A stretch of DNA of 64,000 nucleotides from Bacterioplanes sanyensis (GCF_014652515.1 NZ_BMYY01000001.1:62001-126000); one strand, 5' to 3'; shown: positions 24,446-34,302, numbered from the stretch's first letter. Program-made: numbers and translations. Notes: a model not told the origin generated them from the letters alone.

Positions 24446-26323
24446 CTATACCCTGAATTTATCCACGGCCTGGCCCAGCTCACGGGCCAGAGCGGACAGC
24501 TCATTGCCGGCCTGTGCAGCTTGTTGCGCCTCCGCGGTGAGGGTGCTGGCTAACTCATCGACACGATGCACGTTGCGGTTGATCTCATCGCTGGCGTAGC
24601 TTTGCTGCTCGGCGGCGGTGGCCACCTGAGTATTGAGGTCGTTGATGCTGCTCATATTGCTGTGAATGGTGTCGAGAATTTGGCTGGATTGCTGCGCTTT
24701 ATCGATCACGGTTTGGCTGCGCTCACGTGAGGTGTCGACGGTGGTGACAACTTGCTCGGTACCAGAGCGGAACTCAGTGAGCGTGGTGCGAATGCGTTCA
24801 GTGGATTCTTGCGTGCGCCCAGCCAGGCTGCGAACTTCATCGGCCACCACGGCAAAGCCACGGCCTTGTTCGCCTGCGCGCGCCGCCTCAATTGCGGCAT
24901 TCAAGGCCAACAGGTTTGTTTGCTCGGCGATGGCGCTGATCTCGGCCAAGATGCTGACAATGGACTCGCTGTCTTCACTGAGCTTATGAATGGCTGCCGT
25001 GGCGGCGCCGATGTCTTCGCTCAACTGCTGTATTTCATCTCGGGTGGTGTCGGCGATGGCTTTGCCTTGAGAAATATCATCATGCACTTCGGTGACGGCG
25101 CGTGCGGCTTGGTTGGCATTATTGGCGATGTTTTGAATGGTGCTGGTCATTTCGTTCATGGCGGTAACGGCCTGACCGATTTCATCTTGTTGCTGCTGAG
25201 TGGCACTGCCGACGGATGCGGTGACGGCAGCCATGTGCTCGGACGCTTGGTTCATCGTGCCAGCACTGCTTTTTACCTGCTGCACGGTATCGCGCAGCGA
25301 CCGAATGAGGGCGTCAAATGAGTCCGATAGCACACCGATTTCATCGCCCGAGCGATGCCCCACCAACTGGGTTAAGTCGAGGTCTGCGGCGATGCTTTGT
25401 ACCTTATTAGTAAGATAAGTAATGGGTCGATGAATGGCACGTGATACCAGCAGGGTAAGGCCGGTTATCAAGCTGATAATCACCGCTACCGCGATCAGCA
25501 AACGCTGATAAATAATGTCTTCTTGCTCGCTGGCAATGGTATTGAGGTGCTCATTCAAGCTGTCGAATAATTGCTCTGTTTTTTGTACTTCTGTGCGCAT
25601 CTGCCCGCGCAAGCCATCGTCGGGAGTGAGGCCAATGGCGACTTCTTCTTGCACCAGTTGGCGAAAGCGCTGTTGGTAATTGCGCAGGCCAGTGCGAATG
25701 GCGTCCTCTTGGGTACTGAAACTTTGCATCAGTGCCCGATTAAATTCGCCGATCTGCTTATCAAAGCGCTGTAAGTACTTTTGATCGCGGCGCAGCATAA
25801 AGTCCTTTTCATGACGGCGCAGCATCAACATATGGTAAAGCACCTCATATTGCCCTTCGGCTTTGGCCAGCTCTTCCACTCCGTGGACCGCTTCGCGCAG
25901 GCTACCGTACAGTCCATCTTCTGAATGCAAGCCGATGGTCTGCTGCTTTGCACTCAACGCATCAAAAGCTTGGCGGTAGCGCTTTAGTTGTTGTTGTAAT
26001 TGCGCCACATCCGGCAAGGTGACGCCTTCAGCTTTGAGTTTCTTCTGTAGGATGTTGAGTTGTTGATCAGCATGCTCGGCGGACTGATCAAAGCGCTCGA
26101 CGTAGCTCAAATCCTTACGGCTCAGGAAGTCTTTTTCATGGCGTCGCAGCGCCATCATTTGGGTGGCGATGCTTTGCTGTTGCTCTAACAGCTGACCCAG
26201 CTGCGCCAACTGCTGCAGCCCAGATGCTGCTAGCAGCCCGGTGAGTATCAGGCCTCCTGCCACCAATACGGAAATTAATGTGTGCTTGGTGCGAATGCTA
26301 TAGCGGTTAAGCAAGCCTGCCAT
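24446..26323 (-). CDS. Methyl-accepting chemotaxis protein with HBM sensor domain
   Basis: 625 aa. TM1 at about 15-35, a helical bimodular (HBM) periplasmic domain at about 40-275, TM2 at about 278-298, HAMP to about 355, and the signalling hairpin with tip [35 protein letters not shown]. The two HBM modules each carry LRRHEKDF followed by Y..RFD, an evident internal repeat. HBM receptors such as McpS sense organic acids. No C-terminal CheR-tethering pentapeptide is present (ends DKFRV). Monocistronic. Confidence 0.94.
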   Translation of the reverse strand: MAGLLNRYSIRTKHTLISVLVAGGLILTGLLAASGLQQLAQLGQLLEQQQSIATQMMALRRHEKDFLSRKDLSYVERFDQSAEHADQQLNILQKKLKAEGVTLPDVAQLQQQLKRYRQAFDALSAKQQTIGLHSEDGLYGSLREAVHGVEELAKAEGQYEVLYHMLMLRRHEKDFMLRRDQKYLQRFDKQIGEFNRALMQSFSTQEDAIRTGLRNYQQRFRQLVQEEVAIGLTPDDGLRGQMRTEVQKTEQLFDSLNEHLNTIASEQEDIIYQRLLIAVAVIISLITGLTLLVSRAIHRPITYLTNKVQSIAADLDLTQLVGHRSGDEIGVLSDSFDALIRSLRDTVQQVKSSAGTMNQASEHMAAVTASVGSATQQQQDEIGQAVTAMNEMTSTIQNIANNANQAARAVTEVHDDISQGKAIADTTRDEIQQLSEDIGAATAAIHKLSEDSESIVSILAEISAIAEQTNLLALNAAIEAARAGEQGRGFAVVADEVRSLAGRTQESTERIRTTLTEFRSGTEQVVTTVDTSRERSQTVIDKAQQSSQILDTIHSNMSSINDLNTQVATAAEQQSYASDEINRNVHRVDELASTLTAEAQQAAQAGNELSALARELGQAVDKFRV

Positions 26324-26616
26324 GCGGGACTCCTCGGATGATCGCTCAATGGTTATAAGACTAGCAGTGATTTACGCTCACAGGCTTGATGGTGTCGAGC
26401 ATGCTCAGTGGGTTCGGCGGGGTACATCCAAGGGAATAAATGGAAATATAAGAAGGCCGATTCACTAGGCTGCTGTATCGGCAGATCATCGGCAGGTCGA
26501 ACAAAAACTGAGTTTATGGCTTTGTTACAAAAACATGACAAAACCTTTAATAAATGACTATGGTATCAGCTCCTAGCTGGGAGTAATCTGCGCGCTTTTT
26601 GGGATGCGAGTATTCA

Positions 26617-26847
26617 ATGAACTGCAGTTTTTGCGCTCAACCCGTATTGCTACGTCAGCCCATGACTGTGCCAGGGCAGGGGCCGGCACATAAAGACTGT
26701 TATCAACAATACTTGGTGGAGCAGCGTCAGTTTATGGGGCTGAACATTCGAGCTTTGTCAGACAGCCAACTGCAGGAGTTACGCGAGCTGGTCACCATGG
26801 AGTGTAACGCTCGACAGCAAGTGAACGGCGAAATTGAGCTGTTTTGA
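26617..26847 (+). CDS. Small zinc-binding protein (DUF2175/LIM-like)
   Basis: 76 aa. CSFC near the start and HKDCY about 25 residues later make a CxxC...HxxC zinc site, followed by a helical region (LSDSQLQELRELVTMECNARQQ). The ATG at 26617 gives MNCSFC; a TTG 18 nt upstream is less likely. Convergent with nth, 21 bp between stops. Function unknown. Confidence 0.75.
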   Translation: MNCSFCAQPVLLRQPMTVPGQGPAHKDCYQQYLVEQRQFMGLNIRALSDSQLQELRELVTMECNARQQVNGEIELF

Positions 26848-26868
26848 ATGCCGTTGGCTTGGTCAGGG

Positions 26869-27504
26869 TTAGTCGCTGGTTTTGTCCTTAAACTCACATA
26901 AATCTTCGATCAAGCAGGCCGAGCATTTGGGCTTGCGTGCCACACAGGTGTAGCGCCCGTGCAGAATCAGCCAATGGTGAGCGTCCATCAAAAACTCTTT
27001 TGGCACTAGGCGCATGAGTTTTTGCTCGACTTCATCGACGTTTTTTCCCGGTGCGATTTTGGTGCGGTTAGACACGCGAAAAATATGCGTGTCGACGGCC
27101 ATGGCGGGTTGGCGAAAGGCCGTATTAAGCACCACGTTGGCGGTTTTGCGCCCAACTCCGGGCAGCGCGACGAGTTCTTCGCGCGTTTGCGGCACTTCGC
27201 CATGGTGGCGCTCTAGCAACAGCTGACACATTTTAATGACGTTGCTGGCTTTGCTATTAAATAAGCCGATGGTTTTTATGTATTCTTTTAGCCCGTCTTC
27301 GCCCAGTGCCAGTATTGTCTCGGGGGTATTGGCCACGGGAAATAATTTGCGCGTGGCTTTATTGACGCTGACATCCGTAGCTTGGGCCGACAGCGCTACC
27401 GCCACCAGCAGCTCAAACGGTGAACTGTATTCCAGCTCGGTTTTCGGCTCAGGGTTTTCAGCCCGCAAGCGGGCAAAAATCTCGGTGCGTTTGGCTTTGT
27501 TCAT
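26869..27504 (-). CDS. nth: Endonuclease III (DNA glycosylase/AP lyase)
   Basis: 211 aa. Removes oxidised pyrimidines in base-excision repair. The HhH motif LPGVGRKTA carries catalytic Lys120 and Asp138 is in AVDTH, the same residue numbers as in E. coli Nth. The 4Fe-4S loop C-x6-C-x2-C-x5-C is intact (CVARKPKCSACLIEDLC). ATG at 27504 preferred over the GTG one codon upstream. Confidence 0.98.
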   Translation of the reverse strand: MNKAKRTEIFARLRAENPEPKTELEYSSPFELLVAVALSAQATDVSVNKATRKLFPVANTPETILALGEDGLKEYIKTIGLFNSKASNVIKMCQLLLERHHGEVPQTREELVALPGVGRKTANVVLNTAFRQPAMAVDTHIFRVSNRTKIAPGKNVDEVEQKLMRLVPKEFLMDAHHWLILHGRYTCVARKPKCSACLIEDLCEFKDKTSD

Positions 27505-27520
27505 CACTGCTTGATCGTTG

Positions 27521-28726
27521 TCACAAAGCGGGCTTTATACGGTCTTCGTCGCTGTTCGACAAGCCACTGACGGCCACTTGCTCAGCTGGCATGTTATTGC
27601 CTGGTATCTCGGTATCCGGCACGTTGCCATCCGGCATCATCGGCCGCCACCAAGCGGCAAAGCGTTGCGGCTGGTTTAAGTACACGGGTTCGCCAATGCG
27701 CGGCGTAATCAGATCGACCTGATGTTGAAAGGCGGCTTGGCTAACTTGTTCCAGTGGCTCGTACCAAGGGTGCATGGCCAAATCAAAGGTGCTGTTGTGA
27801 ATGGGTAACATGCGCTTGCCGCGCAAATCTAGGTGCGCTTGCACGCTTTCTTGCGGGAACATATGCACGTAGCGCCAGCGCTCGTTGTAAGCGCCGTTTT
27901 CTAGCATGGTTAAATCAAATGGCCCGAAGCGCTCGCCAATGGTTTTAAAGCCGTCAAAGTAGCCGCTGTCACCGCTGAAGTAATAGCGCTTGTCAGCGTG
28001 AATCAAGACCCAAGACGCCCACAAGGTTTCGTCGCGGTCATGCAGGCCACGGCCGGAAAAGTGTTGCGTTGGCGTGGCGATAACAGTGGTATCGCCGCTT
28101 TGGCGTTGCTGCCACCAGTCGTATTCGCTGTATTGCTCAGCGCTTGCGCCCCAGTCACTGAGATACTGGCCTAGCCCCAGCGGCACATAAAAATGCTCGG
28201 TTTTGGCGACTAGCTGCTCAATGGTGGCCTGGTCTAAATGGTCGTAATGATTGTGCGAAATCAGCACGCCTTTGATATTGGGCAGCTCGTCAATGCTGAG
28301 CGGCGGTGCGTGAAAGCGCTCGGGCCCAGCCCATTGAACGGGGGAGGCGCGGCGTGAAAACATGGGGTCAAACAACCAGATGTCGCCGCCCAGCGACATT
28401 AAAATGCTGGAGTGGCCGAGGCGCACCACCACGTCTTCATCGCTGGGTAACTGTTCAAACCATTCACGACTGAGCGGTTGCACCGGAATGGGCTGGTCGG
28501 GCACTGGCATGATTTCATCGGCGGTTAGTACATGCCAGAAAATGCCAATGACCTCAGTCACCGAGCGCTCGGTTTCTGCCACCGTATTGCGAAACTGGCC
28601 ATCGCTGTAGTGCGCGGATTGGGTGAGGGCTTGATTGCGTGGCAAGCTGGTGCAGCTCCAAATGATAAGCAAGCTCGCCAGCACGCCAGTGACCAAAAGC
28701 CATTTTTTTGCGCCGCGCCAGAACAT
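27521..28726 (-). CDS. MBL-fold metal-dependent hydrolase (NAPE-PLD/UlaG-like)
   Basis: 401 aa. An N-terminal hydrophobic segment (about 8-25, IIWSCTS) suggests membrane anchoring or a lipoprotein, though Trp before Ser-Cys is unusual in a lipobox. The metallo-beta-lactamase motif HNHYDHLD is at about 178-185, with further metal ligands in SGDSGYFDGF and HNSTFD. Close to the NAPE-PLD-type phosphodiesterase group, which acts on lipids; the true substrate is unknown. Stop lies 14 bp before nth on the same strand. Confidence 0.88.
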   Translation of the reverse strand: MFWRGAKKWLLVTGVLASLLIIWSCTSLPRNQALTQSAHYSDGQFRNTVAETERSVTEVIGIFWHVLTADEIMPVPDQPIPVQPLSREWFEQLPSDEDVVVRLGHSSILMSLGGDIWLFDPMFSRRASPVQWAGPERFHAPPLSIDELPNIKGVLISHNHYDHLDQATIEQLVAKTEHFYVPLGLGQYLSDWGASAEQYSEYDWWQQRQSGDTTVIATPTQHFSGRGLHDRDETLWASWVLIHADKRYYFSGDSGYFDGFKTIGERFGPFDLTMLENGAYNERWRYVHMFPQESVQAHLDLRGKRMLPIHNSTFDLAMHPWYEPLEQVSQAAFQHQVDLITPRIGEPVYLNQPQRFAAWWRPMMPDGNVPDTEIPGNNMPAEQVAVSGLSNSDEDRIKPAL

Positions 28727-28839
28727 AAGATCACACCGATTGCATAAAGGTTGACCAGTTTACTCGGTCAAGCCAGCTCCGGTCACGGGCCGTTGACGAT
28801 ACATTGCAGTCACAGCAGGGAACAATCTATTCGCTATGC

Positions 28840-29372
28840 CTATTCGCTATGCTGGCCCAGCCAGTGCGACAGCTGCGCAATATCTTGCAGGTCTTTGGGT
28901 TGCGGCGCAGAACAGGTGACTTTGAATGCGTAACTCACCAACGGGTTGATGAGCTTGACGCCGTTTTTTTCCAGAATTAACGCCTCTAATGGCCAGGAGA
29001 TTTCAGGGTTTCTGCGAAAGTGCACGCGCTCATCTTGAACGGCGTATACCAGAATCTGCAGCTTGTAGTGCTGGCCATCGCTGACCCAGTAGTTGTAATC
29101 CTGCGGATCAATCTCTGTTGCTAACGGCTGTAGCTGGCGATTGGCAATGAAGACCTGAAAACTATGTTGTCAGATATCGGCCGCGTGAGTCTGGACAGCA
29201 CCTCCGGCACGCACGGCGCCAGCACGCCTATGTCCAGATCCCCATGCTCACGCGTCTTCTGGCCTAGGAATAAATCCAATGCTTCGCCACCATCGACAAA
29301 CCAACCTGAGCAATCGCCCACAACAGTGTGCAGTTCATTGAGAGTAAAAGGCTTCCAGTGGCTGTCTTGCAT
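28840..29372 (-). pseudogene. Frameshifted nucleotidyltransferase (aminoglycoside 2''-adenylyltransferase-like)
   Basis: The first part (from ATG 29372) has FVDGGEALDLFLGQKTREHGDLDIGVL, matching the Aminoglyc_resit-type (PF10706) nucleotidyltransferase core. The frame breaks at a run of four T (minus strand, about 29158-29161). One extra T would restore DNIVFQVFIANRQLQPL and continue through to HWLGQHSE* at 28840, about 177 aa in all. So it is either a one-base deletion or a sequencing error in a homopolymer. A 13-bp tandem duplication (28827-28852) covers the stop region. Confidence 0.8.
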
Positions 29373-29539
29373 GGTCCGGCACTCACGGTCGTGGCTCAAG
29401 GGACGCGCAGTGTAACTGGGTTGAGATGACGAGCGTAGCAATAAGGCCAAATCATTGTGATGGTAATCTGAGTGACAACTGTACCGGTTCAGTTGCTGGT
29501 ATCCGCGCTAATATTCTCATCTGTACGGAGGGAAGACCC

Positions 29540-30997
29540 ATGCTGAACCGACAACTGGATACGCCGCTATACGAACAACTGGCCCATCAACTGATGGAAG
29601 ACATCGACGCCGGCGTTTACAGCGTCGGTCAGCGAGTGCCGAGCGTTCGCCATATGAGCCGTCATATGAGTGTGAGCATTTCCACTGTGACCCAAGCCTA
29701 CGCCTGGCTGGAAGATCAAGGCTGGCTGCGTGCGCGGCCACAGTCGGGCTATTTTGTGCGGGCACGGCAAGCGATGTTGCCGCCATCGGCACCGTTGACG
29801 AGCAGCGAGCAGCCGGCGACCTTTACCAAAGCTGAGCTGGTCAATCGCATGTTGGCACGGCTGAATGAGCCACGGCAGATTAACTTTGGTGCTGCCGTGC
29901 CTGCGCCTGACATGCTGCCGCTGCGTCCACTGCAAACCCATATCAACAAGGTCAGCCGGTTTAACACTCGGCAAATTGTCGAATATCAGTTTTCACCGGG
30001 TTTAGCGGGGTTGCGCCAGCAAATCGCCATTCGGATGCGCGATGTCGATGTGCGCTGTCATCAGGACGATATCGTCATTACCAATGGCTGCGCCGAGGCT
30101 GTGACCTTGTGCTTGCGGGCAACCATGCAGCCAGGGGATGTCATTGCGGTGGAGTCGCCGTGCTATTACGGCTTCTTGCAAATTGCTGGTCTTTTGGGGC
30201 TTAAAATCATCGAAATTCCGTCCGATCCAAACACAGGTTTGAGTATTGATGCTTTGGAGCTGGCATTGCAGCGCTGGCCGATCAAGCTCATTGCTTTAAC
30301 GGCGCGTTATTCCAACCCGACCGGTGCCTCCATGCCGGCGGAGCAGCAGCGCAGACTGGTGGCTCTGGCGCGACAATACGATATTGCGGTGCTGGAGGAT
30401 GACATCTACGGCGAGCTGGGCTTTCCGGGCGCGCGTCAGGAGCCACCTTTGATGTCGGTATTAAAGTCTTTTGATGACGATGGCCGAGTTTTGTATTGCT
30501 CGTCGTTTTCTAAAACCCTAGCAGCCGGGTTACGTGTGGGGTGGTGCTTACCTGGGCGCTGGTATCGCCAGGTCATTGAAAATCAGACGTTTACAACCTT
30601 CTCTGCCAGCAGCTTGTCACAACATGCGCTGTGCTCGTATTTGCAAAATGGTCAGTATGATCGCCACTTGCGCCAACTGCGGCGTCGTTTGGCGGATAAC
30701 TGCCAACAGTTTTTGGATGGCATCGCCCGCGGCTTTCCAGCTGCTACGCGCGTAAATGAGCCGCGTGGCGGCTTTATTTTATGGCTAGGGTTGCCGCCGA
30801 GCGTCAATGCCATGGAGCTTTATCACTTGGCGGCGGAGCATTCGATTAGCATTGTGCCGGGAGACTTATTCTCCAATAGCGATCATTTTCGCAGCTGTAT
30901 TCGGCTCAACTGTGCCGTTAACTGGAACGAGGCGACGGCTCAGGCGCTGCAGGCCCTAGGTCAGCTGGTGGCTCAGCTGCAGGGAAAATCAGCCTAA
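29540..30997 (+). CDS. MocR-type regulator (GntR HTH fused to PLP aminotransferase domain)
   Basis: 485 aa. N-terminal GntR winged helix (TPLYEQLAHQLMEDIDAGVY, VPSVRHMSRHMSVSISTVTQAYAWLEDQGW) and a class I aminotransferase-like domain from about 115 on, with the PLP lysine in SSFSKTLAAGLRVGW. Such proteins sense PLP or amino-containing ligands and regulate nearby genes. Start chosen at 29540: GGAGGGA lies just upstream, and the longer frame adds 38 residues unlike the family. Its last 80 bp overlap the convergent Amt-kinase gene. Confidence 0.93.
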   Translation: MLNRQLDTPLYEQLAHQLMEDIDAGVYSVGQRVPSVRHMSRHMSVSISTVTQAYAWLEDQGWLRARPQSGYFVRARQAMLPPSAPLTSSEQPATFTKAELVNRMLARLNEPRQINFGAAVPAPDMLPLRPLQTHINKVSRFNTRQIVEYQFSPGLAGLRQQIAIRMRDVDVRCHQDDIVITNGCAEAVTLCLRATMQPGDVIAVESPCYYGFLQIAGLLGLKIIEIPSDPNTGLSIDALELALQRWPIKLIALTARYSNPTGASMPAEQQRRLVALARQYDIAVLEDDIYGELGFPGARQEPPLMSVLKSFDDDGRVLYCSSFSKTLAAGLRVGWCLPGRWYRQVIENQTFTTFSASSLSQHALCSYLQNGQYDRHLRQLRRRLADNCQQFLDGIARGFPAATRVNEPRGGFILWLGLPPSVNAMELYHLAAEHSISIVPGDLFSNSDHFRSCIRLNCAVNWNEATAQALQALGQLVAQLQGKSA

Positions 30998-32801
30998 AGC
31001 GGCTGCCTTTGCCCGGCTGTGACATGACTGCAATGCGGCCACCAAAGCGTTCCACCAGCTCTCGGCAAATGCTTAGCCCTAGGCCCTCACCTTTGCCTTG
31101 AGGTTTGGTGGTGAAGTCGGCATCGAACAAACGCGGTAAGTCGGAGCTGCGTATGCCACTGCCGGTGTCGATAATATCTAGCCACACACTGCCGGGCTGT
31201 TGTTGGCTTACTAGGCGTAACATGCCGTTGGCAGGCATGGCATCAATGGCATTATTAATCAGGTTGATAATGACCTGGGTGAGCTGGTTTGGGCAGGCAT
31301 AAATCCACGCTGGCTTGGAACACAGCTCACGGGTGAGACAAATATGCGCCGGTATGTTGGGCAGACACAAGTCTAACGCCTGTTCAAGGCTGCTATGCAG
31401 GTTAAAAACCTGTTCTTGCGCAGCACTGGGGTGAGTGAGGTCGGATAAACTGGCCGGCTCGCTGTGCTGCTGACGCAGGCTGCGGTGGCTGCCGCTCATG
31501 GCTGTACTGGGGGCTTCCGTGATCGCTGCTGTTGTTGGCGTGTCATCGGCGGTCTTGGTTGCCCTAGGTGGCGGGCTCGTCTGTGTTGGTGCGTCGCTAT
31601 GCTGCAATATCAGCGCGCGATCGAGCAGTTTGGCATCCACTCCGTGCAGATGCCGATCAAGGCCATCCAGCTCGGTTTGCCGACTAACGCGCAATGGCAC
31701 CATGTGATTGAACAGCGTCAGGAACACCCAAGCACAGCCAAAGGCCCACAGCACCAGCGCTAGGCTACCAATGGCTTGCACTGTGACTTGAACCGGGCGA
31801 GTCAGGCCGGTTTGCAGCAGCTCCAAATTGCCAAACAAACCAACACACAAAGTGCCCCAAATACCGGCGAATAAATGGGTTGGCACCACCGCAATCACGT
31901 CATCGATGCCATATTTCTCCAGCCACAGAGTACCCCACATGGCGATGGCGCTGCCAATAACGGCGATCACAACGGCTTGCCAAGCATGGATGACGTCGGC
32001 GGCGGCGGTGACCGACACCAACCCGGCGATGATGCCGTTGCAAGCCCAGCCAAGATGAACAAAGCCAAACTGACGCAAGCTCAACCAGCTGGCACAGATA
32101 AAGCCCGCGCCACCAGCGAGTAGCGTGTTTACCGCCACCTGATAGGTCTGTGATGACAATAACAACAAGGCGCCGCAGTTAAAGCCGACCCAGCCAATCC
32201 ACATTAATACCGTGCCAGAGATGGCAAACAATGGTTGGCTGGGTTTGGGTTTGCTGTCACGAGCAAAGCCTAAGCGCGGGCCAATCAGAATAATAGCCGC
32301 CAAGGCCACAGCGCCGCCCACGCCGTGGACAACAGTGGCTCCGGCAAGGTCACGGAAACCCAGATGGTATAAGCCAGAGGCAATGGGAATCTGACTTTGT
32401 CCCCACACCAACAAGGCGGCCACGGGGTAGATTAAGCCGCCGGTTAATGCCACCATCAACAAAAAACCGCTCAAGGAGCCGCGCTCAGCAATGGCACCAG
32501 AAATAATGGTGGCGGCGGTGGCGCAAAACAGGGCCTGCAGCAAGAAAAACAGCGGCTCTTGCGGGCCATCCAGTTGATGAGCGAAGAGTTGGCCGATTAG
32601 GGCTTCTTCCTCTTCCCAGCCAAAAATGACGCCGTAACCCAATAACCAAAACAGCAGCAGGCTGATGGCTAAATCAAACAGATTTTTGTAGGCGACATTG
32701 ACGATATTTTTGGCACGCACCTGACCGGCTTCAAGAGCGAGAAAGCCCAGTTGCATCAGCAGAATAACGATGCAGCAAACGAAAATCAGGGTGCTATCCA
32801 T
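30918..32801 (-). CDS. Ammonium transporter fused to a histidine-kinase-type ATPase domain
   Basis: 627 aa. Residues about 1-380 form an Amt/Rh channel with eleven TM helices; the pore histidines appear in VVHGVGG and THLFAGIWGT. A Pro/Thr/Ser-rich linker (about 395-465) leads to a HATPase_c domain with N box QVIINLINNAIDAM, G1 DTGSGI and G2 GEGLGLSI. I find no H-box phospho-acceptor. Amt-kinase fusions are known as ammonium sensors, but normally with a full kinase core. Stop falls inside the convergent MocR gene, and the Pro/Ala-rich tail is the antisense of that gene. Confidence 0.9.
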   Translation of the reverse strand: MDSTLIFVCCIVILLMQLGFLALEAGQVRAKNIVNVAYKNLFDLAISLLLFWLLGYGVIFGWEEEEALIGQLFAHQLDGPQEPLFFLLQALFCATAATIISGAIAERGSLSGFLLMVALTGGLIYPVAALLVWGQSQIPIASGLYHLGFRDLAGATVVHGVGGAVALAAIILIGPRLGFARDSKPKPSQPLFAISGTVLMWIGWVGFNCGALLLLSSQTYQVAVNTLLAGGAGFICASWLSLRQFGFVHLGWACNGIIAGLVSVTAAADVIHAWQAVVIAVIGSAIAMWGTLWLEKYGIDDVIAVVPTHLFAGIWGTLCVGLFGNLELLQTGLTRPVQVTVQAIGSLALVLWAFGCAWVFLTLFNHMVPLRVSRQTELDGLDRHLHGVDAKLLDRALILQHSDAPTQTSPPPRATKTADDTPTTAAITEAPSTAMSGSHRSLRQQHSEPASLSDLTHPSAAQEQVFNLHSSLEQALDLCLPNIPAHICLTRELCSKPAWIYACPNQLTQVIINLINNAIDAMPANGMLRLVSQQQPGSVWLDIIDTGSGIRSSDLPRLFDADFTTKPQGKGEGLGLSICRELVERFGGRIAVMSQPGKGSRFRLIFPAAEPPADLGPAAPEPSPRSS

Positions 32802-32880
32802 AGGTGCTTAAGGCGAGTCCGGAGGCTGTTAGACGTGCCCTAAGGTATAGCGTCTGGCGGGTGGCATTGCCAGTTATGAC

Positions 32881-32906
32881 AGCCACACCACAGCTGTGGT
32901 GTGGCT
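32881..32906 (-). terminator. Hairpin after dapD
   Basis: Perfect 26-bp palindrome, arms AGCCACACCACAG / CTGTGGTGTGGCT, 8 bp beyond the dapD stop. T-tracts are poor on both sides, so termination efficiency is unclear; it separates dapD from the Amt gene. Confidence 0.5.
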
Positions 32907-32913
32907 TTGGCCA

Positions 32914-33942
32914 TCAGTTGTTGGCGTGCAGCTCGTTGTTCAGCTCGATGGCGGTTTTATTGGTGACGCATTGCACCGCACCTGTGGTGGAGTCGCGGCG
33001 GAACAGCAGGTCAGACTTGCCAGCCAGATCGCGCGCCTTAACGGTTTCCACGACCTCACGGTGATCATCCAGCACCTGCACTTTGGTACCGGCGGTAATG
33101 TACAGACCGGCTTCAACGGTGCAGCGATCGCCCAGCGGAATGCCAACACCGGCATTGGCGCCCAGCAGGCATTTTTCACCGACAGAAATGATGATGTTGC
33201 CGCCACCCGACAAGGTGCCCATGGTTGAGCAACCACCGCCCAAATCGGAGCCGTCACCCACCATCACGCCGGCAGAGATACGGCCTTCCACCATCGAGGT
33301 GCCTAAAGTGCCGGCATTGAAGTTAACAAAACCTTCATGCATGACCGTGGTGCCTTCACCAATGTAAGCGCCCAAACGCACACGCGCGGTGTGAGCGATG
33401 CGCACGCCGGTTGGCACCACGTAGTCGGTCATGCGTGGGAATTTATCGACGCTGTTCACGCTGAGCAGCTCGCCTTGTAAGCGCGCTTGCAGCTGTGCTT
33501 GCGGCAGGTCGGCCAGGTCAATGGCGCCTTTGTTGGTCCAGGCCACATTGGGCAGCAGGCCAAAAATGCCGGTCAGGTTAATGCCGTGCGGCTTAACCAA
33601 GCGGTGCGACAACAGGTGCAGCTTGAGGTAGACCTCAGGCGTTGAGCTGGCTTGCTCATCGCTGGCCAATACGGTGACCACCACCGGCTTTTCGCTTTCG
33701 GTGCAGGCGCGTGCCAGGGCTGCTTGCTCTGGGTAAGTCGCTTCAATGGCTTCGGCAAAAGCCAGCAGTTCGCCGCCATCGACTTCTAATGCCTCGTTGC
33801 CACCTTGATAGTCGAGGGCACTTTTCGCTGCAGCGATCAGATCATCCGCTGGGTGCAGCAAAGGCTGCTGATAAAACACTTCCAGCCAGTCGCCGTTCGA
33901 GTTCTTGCTGCCAACGCCAATGGCCAGGGCAAATGCAGTCAT
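32914..33942 (-). CDS. dapD: 2,3,4,5-tetrahydropyridine-2,6-dicarboxylate N-succinyltransferase
   Basis: 342 aa, the long DapD form of pseudomonads and relatives. It transfers succinyl from succinyl-CoA to tetrahydrodipicolinate in lysine and meso-diaminopimelate synthesis. The left-handed beta-helix is evident from the hexapeptide pattern (RVRLGAYIGEGTTVMHEGFVNF, VEGRISAGVMVGDGSDLGGG). AAGGA lies 7 nt before the ATG. It starts 12 bp after the YffB-like gene: one operon. Confidence 0.97.
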   Translation of the reverse strand: MTAFALAIGVGSKNSNGDWLEVFYQQPLLHPADDLIAAAKSALDYQGGNEALEVDGGELLAFAEAIEATYPEQAALARACTESEKPVVVTVLASDEQASSTPEVYLKLHLLSHRLVKPHGINLTGIFGLLPNVAWTNKGAIDLADLPQAQLQARLQGELLSVNSVDKFPRMTDYVVPTGVRIAHTARVRLGAYIGEGTTVMHEGFVNFNAGTLGTSMVEGRISAGVMVGDGSDLGGGCSTMGTLSGGGNIIISVGEKCLLGANAGVGIPLGDRCTVEAGLYITAGTKVQVLDDHREVVETVKARDLAGKSDLLFRRDSTTGAVQCVTNKTAIELNNELHANN

Positions 33943-33954
33943 AATGGTGTCCTT

Positions 33955-34302
33955 TTACAGGTTAAACAGTTGTTGATAATGCTCGGCTTTGAAGCCCAAA
34001 TGCTTGCCATTGCCGGTTTCCAGCAAAGGGCGCTTGATAATCGATGGGTTGTCCAGCATCACGGCACGGGCGCTGGCGGTATCCATGGCATCGCGTAATT
34101 CTTCTGGCAGTTTGCGCCATGTTGTACCGCGGCGGTTGATCAGCGCTTCCCAGCCCAGCTCCTGCAGCCATTGGTCGACTAAGGCTTCAGGCAGGCCGTC
34201 TTTTTTGTAGTCGTGAAATGCAAACTCGATGTTGTGCTGCTCCAACCAGGTGCGTGCTTTTTTCATGGTGTCGCAGTTTTTAATGCCATATAGGGTAACC
34301 AC
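33955..34302 (-). CDS. ArsC/Spx-family reductase (YffB-like)
   Basis: 115 aa thioredoxin-fold protein of the ArsC family. Cys10 in KNCDTMKKA is the conserved cysteine; ...IIKRPLLETG is the family signature. YffB homologues sit beside dap genes in many proteobacteria; here dapD follows 12 bp later. Likely a glutathione-dependent thiol reductase rather than an arsenate reductase. GTG start with GGAGG six bases upstream. Confidence 0.93.
   Translation of the reverse strand: MVTLYGIKNCDTMKKARTWLEQHNIEFAFHDYKKDGLPEALVDQWLQELGWEALINRRGTTWRKLPEELRDAMDTASARAVMLDNPSIIKRPLLETGNGKHLGFKAEHYQQLFNL

Noticed and set aside
33955-34302. ArsC-family gene as an arsenate resistance determinant
   Set aside because: No arsB, arsR or acr3 nearby; sequence and dapD context fit the YffB branch.
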